Assembly (NCBI GenBank): GCA_041859045.1
Contig: JBHELB010000010.1
Location: 62,001 to 126,000 of the forward strand
Direction: 5' to 3'
Length of the DNA stretch: 64,000 nucleotides
Source of the DNA: JBHELB01 sp041859045
GTDB taxonomy: Bacteria; Hydrogenedentota; Hydrogenedentia; Hydrogenedentales; SLHB01
The position numbers were made by a program, and so were the translations under genes. Below the pieces are notes generated by a model. The model was not told the origin of the DNA. It saw only the letters and a program-made list of their open reading frames with translations, and searched no databases. Positions 61,570-64,000 of the stretch are shown here, piece by piece. The stretch's first letter is position 1; the number at the start of each line of letters is the position of its first letter.

Positions 61570-61592
61570 TGCCGGGGAACTCTCCCCCGGCA
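61570..61592 (-). promoter_or_regulatory. Hairpin in the rpsF leader (possible S6:S18 autoregulatory site)
   Basis: An 8-bp stem (TGCCGGGG / CCCCGGCA) with a 7-base loop lies just after the predicted transcription start and about 33 bases before rpsF. S6:S18 leaders in other bacteria are hairpins with a CCG feature; here CCGG lies in the stem, so the match is only suggestive. Confidence 0.4.
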
Positions 61593-61601
61593 CGAAGAGG
61601 A

Positions 61602-61631
61602 ACTATAGCAGATAGACGGTCCCCGCCTCAA
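61602..61631 (-). promoter_or_regulatory. Sigma-70 promoter of the rpsF operon
   Basis: On the minus strand TTGAGG (61626-61631), 18-base spacer, TATAGT (61602-61607). Placed between ispH and the leader hairpin. Confidence 0.65.
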
Positions 61632-61660
61632 CGTTACGATTGGGGGGGCCAGTAGATTGG

Positions 61661-62581
61661 CTAGGCCAAGATCTTGGGCAGATTGAAGTGGACATCCTCA
61701 TCTATGCCGTCGCTCTCGATTACCTCGCTCGGCTCACGGCGCGACAAATACTCGACGACTTCCTCCACGAGATGCTCAGGCGCCGAGGCGCCGGCGGTAA
61801 CCAGCACGCGCTGAACGTTCTTGAGCCATTCTTCGTCGATCATCGAAACATCGCTGATGAGCTGGGCTGGTTTGCCCTTGGCCCGGCAGATGTCGGCCAG
61901 ACGATTCGAATTGGCGCTTTCCCGGTCGCCGACCACCAGCACCAGATCCACCTGCGGTGACAGGGCGTTCACCGCAGCCTGTCGATTGGTCGTGGCGTAA
62001 CAGATGTCCGCCTTGGGCGGGGCGGTAATGTGCGGAAATTTCCGTTTTAGCGCCTCGACGACCTTCGAACAGTCCTCCACACTCAGCGTTGTCTGCGTGA
62101 TGTACGACAGTTTTTCGACCGGGGGGAGGTCCAATGCCTCGACATCTTCCTCCGTTAGCACCCGCACCACTCGGCCCGGCGCCCACCCCATCGTCCCAAT
62201 CACCTCGTCATGCCCCGGCTCGCCAACGAGGATGATCGTGAATTCCTTCGCCGCAAAGCGCCGCGCCTCGTTGTGCACCTTCTCCACCAACGGGCAGGTG
62301 GCGTCGATCACTTCCATGCGAAGGCTCTCGGCATGCTCGTAGCGCTCGGGCGTCACTCCGTGCGCGCTGAATAAGAGCACCGAGCCCTCCGGCACTTCCT
62401 CGACAGATTTGACGAAAATCGCGCCCTTTTCCCGCAAATCCTTGACAACATGGGCGTTATGGACGATGTCGTTCAGCACGTAGATCGGCGCGCCGTACCG
62501 TTCCAAGGCGCGCTCCACACACTTGATCGCACGCTCCACCCCCGCGCAAAACCCTCGAGGACGCGCTAAAATAATCTTCAT
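61661..62581 (-). CDS. ispH: 4-hydroxy-3-methylbut-2-enyl diphosphate reductase
   Basis: A 306-residue IspH, last enzyme of the MEP isoprenoid pathway, a [4Fe-4S] protein. The three cluster cysteines lie in RPRGFCAGV (Cys12), DATCPLV and ADICYATTNRQ. SAHGVTPE and GEPGHDEVIGTMG are also typical. ATG 62581 gives the normal N-terminus MKIILARPRGFCAGV; the frame upstream of it is read-through. Divergent from comB, sharing a 165-base spacer. Confidence 0.97.
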   Translation of the reverse strand: MKIILARPRGFCAGVERAIKCVERALERYGAPIYVLNDIVHNAHVVKDLREKGAIFVKSVEEVPEGSVLLFSAHGVTPERYEHAESLRMEVIDATCPLVEKVHNEARRFAAKEFTIILVGEPGHDEVIGTMGWAPGRVVRVLTEEDVEALDLPPVEKLSYITQTTLSVEDCSKVVEALKRKFPHITAPPKADICYATTNRQAAVNALSPQVDLVLVVGDRESANSNRLADICRAKGKPAQLISDVSMIDEEWLKNVQRVLVTAGASAPEHLVEEVVEYLSRREPSEVIESDGIDEDVHFNLPKILA

Positions 62582-62746
62582 TTTGCCTCCAAGTCTCTGC
62601 AACGAGACGGATTTACTCTCTGTTGGGAATATATCCCTTTTGCTCGTTCCTCCGCAACTCCGGAGGGGGCAAAAAGTTTTGCTTCCGAAATGGCGTGTCT
62701 CCGTGTACACTTGCGGCCTTTGGAAGCCCACAACGGAGGATGTTCG

Positions 62747-63466
62747 ATGAAGGTGCATTTGATCGAAGGCGCGGCGGGGTGTGTATACGCGGTTGAACAC
62801 AATTATGTAGCTATAATTGTAGACGCGCTGCGCGCCAGCGCGACCGCCGCGATGCTATTGGACGCGGGCGCACGGGAGTTGTGGGTGGTGTCTGAGGTCG
62901 AGACGGCGCGGGAGGCGCAGCGGACGCTGCCCGGCGCGTTGCTGTTTGGCGAGCGAGGCGGCCTGCCGCCGGAGGGCTTCGACGGCGGGAATAGCCCGCG
63001 CGAAACGGCCATTGCGAAGGACAAGACGGTCATTTTCACGACAACGACCGGAGCGGGCCGACTGGTTGCGGCGTGGGGCAGCCATGCCGTCTATATGGGC
63101 ACGACCCTGAACGCACGAGCGGTGGCGTCGTTGGCGGCGAGTCACGGGCGCGATGTGGTGGTGATTCCGGCGGGCCTGGCCACGGACCCGACCTTCGACG
63201 CGCAGGAGGACTGGGCGGCGGGCGCGGCGGTGGCGGCGTTGCTTCCTGGCGAGCCGGGGGAGGGGGCGGAGCGGTTCGCGCATTGGCGGAGCCGGATCGA
63301 GGCCGAAGGGGTCGAACGGTTGTTCGAGACCGCCCCGCATTCGGAGAAACTGCGCCGAGTAGGACTCGATGCCGATATTGTCTACGCGGCGCAATACGAC
63401 CTCACAACGGCTGTGCCCCAGGCGGTGGAACGGAACGAGTGGGGGGTGGTCGTTAGGCGGGCGTAG
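62747..63466 (+). CDS. 2-phosphosulfolactate phosphatase family protein (ComB)
   Basis: A 239-residue ComB-family protein. The motifs VDALRASATAAMLLDAGA, LFGERGG-LPPEGFDGGNSP and TTTTGAGRLVAAW follow the family. ComB dephosphorylates 2-phosphosulfolactate in coenzyme M synthesis, but bacteria without coenzyme M often carry it, so the true substrate is uncertain. GGAGGA precedes ATG 62747. Its end overlaps the convergent murJ gene by 14 bases. Confidence 0.85.
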   Translation: MKVHLIEGAAGCVYAVEHNYVAIIVDALRASATAAMLLDAGARELWVVSEVETAREAQRTLPGALLFGERGGLPPEGFDGGNSPRETAIAKDKTVIFTTTTGAGRLVAAWGSHAVYMGTTLNARAVASLAASHGRDVVVIPAGLATDPTFDAQEDWAAGAAVAALLPGEPGEGAERFAHWRSRIEAEGVERLFETAPHSEKLRRVGLDADIVYAAQYDLTTAVPQAVERNEWGVVVRRA

Positions 63467-64000
63467 CGGAGCCGCGGCCGAGTTTTCGGCGCAGAACCTG
63501 CTCGAGTTCGGCCAGTTCGGGCAGGCGCAGGGCACGGCAGAACCCCAGATAGGCGAGCCCGGCGACAACGACCGGCACTACGACGTCGACAAAGCGTAGT
63601 GTGAACCGGGCGGCAAACGCCGTATCCGCGCCTTCCTGCCCGAGCGCGCCGTGGATGTTCACGTAGGCCGCGTACGCGATGGCGGCCATCATGCCCCCGG
63701 CGATCCCCATGCGCGCCAGCCCCCAGATGAACTCGGTGTCCCAGAGCGGACCGACGCGGCGCGCCAGTACGAGGTAGAGTAGGGCGAAATTGACGGTAAA
63801 TGACAACGTCGTGGCGATAGCAAGTCCGCCGAATCCGAGCGGCCGCACCAGTAACACGCAAAACACCACGTTGAGCAGCATGCTCAGCGACGCGATCTTT
63901 ACGGGCGTCTTGGTGTCCTGAAGGGCATAAAACCCGCCCACCGTCACTTTTACCCACGCAAATGCCAACAAACCCGACGCGTAGCACGCGAGCGCGGTCA
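63453..64000 (-). CDS. murJ: Lipid II flippase MurJ, C-terminal part (partial)
   Basis: The frame enters from the right edge and ends at 63453. The visible ~180 residues contain the MurJ C-terminal hallmarks: LACYASGLLAFAWVKV...FYALQDTKTPVKIA and LLNVVFCVLLVRPLGFGGLAIAT, followed by several membrane spans and a basic tail. MurJ flips lipid II for peptidoglycan synthesis. The N-terminal two thirds lie outside the window. Confidence 0.9.
   Translation of the reverse strand, partial: TALACYASGLLAFAWVKVTVGGFYALQDTKTPVKIASLSMLLNVVFCVLLVRPLGFGGLAIATTLSFTVNFALLYLVLARRVGPLWDTEFIWGLARMGIAGGMMAAIAYAAYVNIHGALGQEGADTAFAARFTLRFVDVVVPVVVAGLAYLGFCRALRLPELAELEQVLRRKLGRGSATPA

Noticed and set aside
1..64000. 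CRISPR arrays, tRNA or rRNA genes, intact insertion sequences
   Set aside because: No regularly spaced direct repeats with unique spacers, no cloverleaf with a T-loop GTTCGA signature in context, no rRNA-like stretch and no transposase were recognised by reading.

Overview
The window is GC-rich bacterial chromosome with dense genes, Shine-Dalgarno-led starts and many ATGA overlaps. Gene content fits a free-living Gram-negative-type heterotroph from the deep-branching environmental phyla: Kdo activation (kdsB), heptosyltransferase-like enzymes, dockerin-tailed secreted proteins, a pseudopilin with a DUF1559-like C-terminus, DUF1080 and GH98-like carbohydrate enzymes, a DUF1343 fusion, and a symporter with a small accessory subunit. 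Candidatus Hydrogenedentota or a PVC-group lineage is my best guess. No rRNA, tRNA, CRISPR array or intact insertion sequence was recognised.

Layout. 1-4.7 kb: end of a sugar ABC importer operon (two permeases, a lipoprotein binding protein) followed by a GH98-like protein. 5-8.3 kb: an AT-rich HNH-like orphan, a NagB-like deaminase, bacteriohemerythrin and a degenerate CPBP membrane protein. 8.3-14 kb (minus): queC, then a tightly packed set of a membrane protein with a cytoplasmic HSAC tetrad-repeat tail, an RRE-radical SAM-SPASM enzyme, an unknown membrane protein and a tandem DUF1080 protein. 14-20 kb (minus): three glycosyltransferases, kdsB, pyrG. 20-23.6 kb (minus): sodium:solute symporter with small subunit, pterin carbinolamine dehydratase, Nfu-type Fe-S protein. 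24-29.5 kb: Gld-like ABC transporter with a permease-GldG fusion and a DUF4340 protein. 29.6-34.7 kb: a Pro/Ala-rich protein and a 1,421-residue beta-helix protein with dockerin. 34.7-44 kb: queF, zinc-ribbon membrane protein, PlsC-like acyltransferase, beta-lactamase-NamZ fusion, TylF-like methyltransferase, palindrome-rich spacer, carboxynorspermidine synthase, pseudopilin. 44-51 kb: ruvAB, Cys-rich PAS protein, chemoreceptor, GH42-like hydrolase. 51-57 kb: serC, an array of four small ORFs, tyrS, M6 metalloprotease. 57-64 kb (mainly minus): rpsF-ssb-rpsR-DUF2232-rplI-dnaB, ispH, comB, and the 3' end of murJ.

Two places look least described. (1) The 9.4-13.4 kb cluster has the layout of a ribosomal-peptide modification system, but the putative substrate is the cytoplasmic tail of a signal-anchored membrane protein. 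(2) At 52.3-53.1 kb four consecutive ORFs of 44-57 codons lie between a promoter-like region and a bidirectional terminator; three share an I-[ST]-x(1,2)-P-x-[VM]-A motif near the N-terminus followed by a hydrophobic helix. All functions are inferred by reading; no database search was run.
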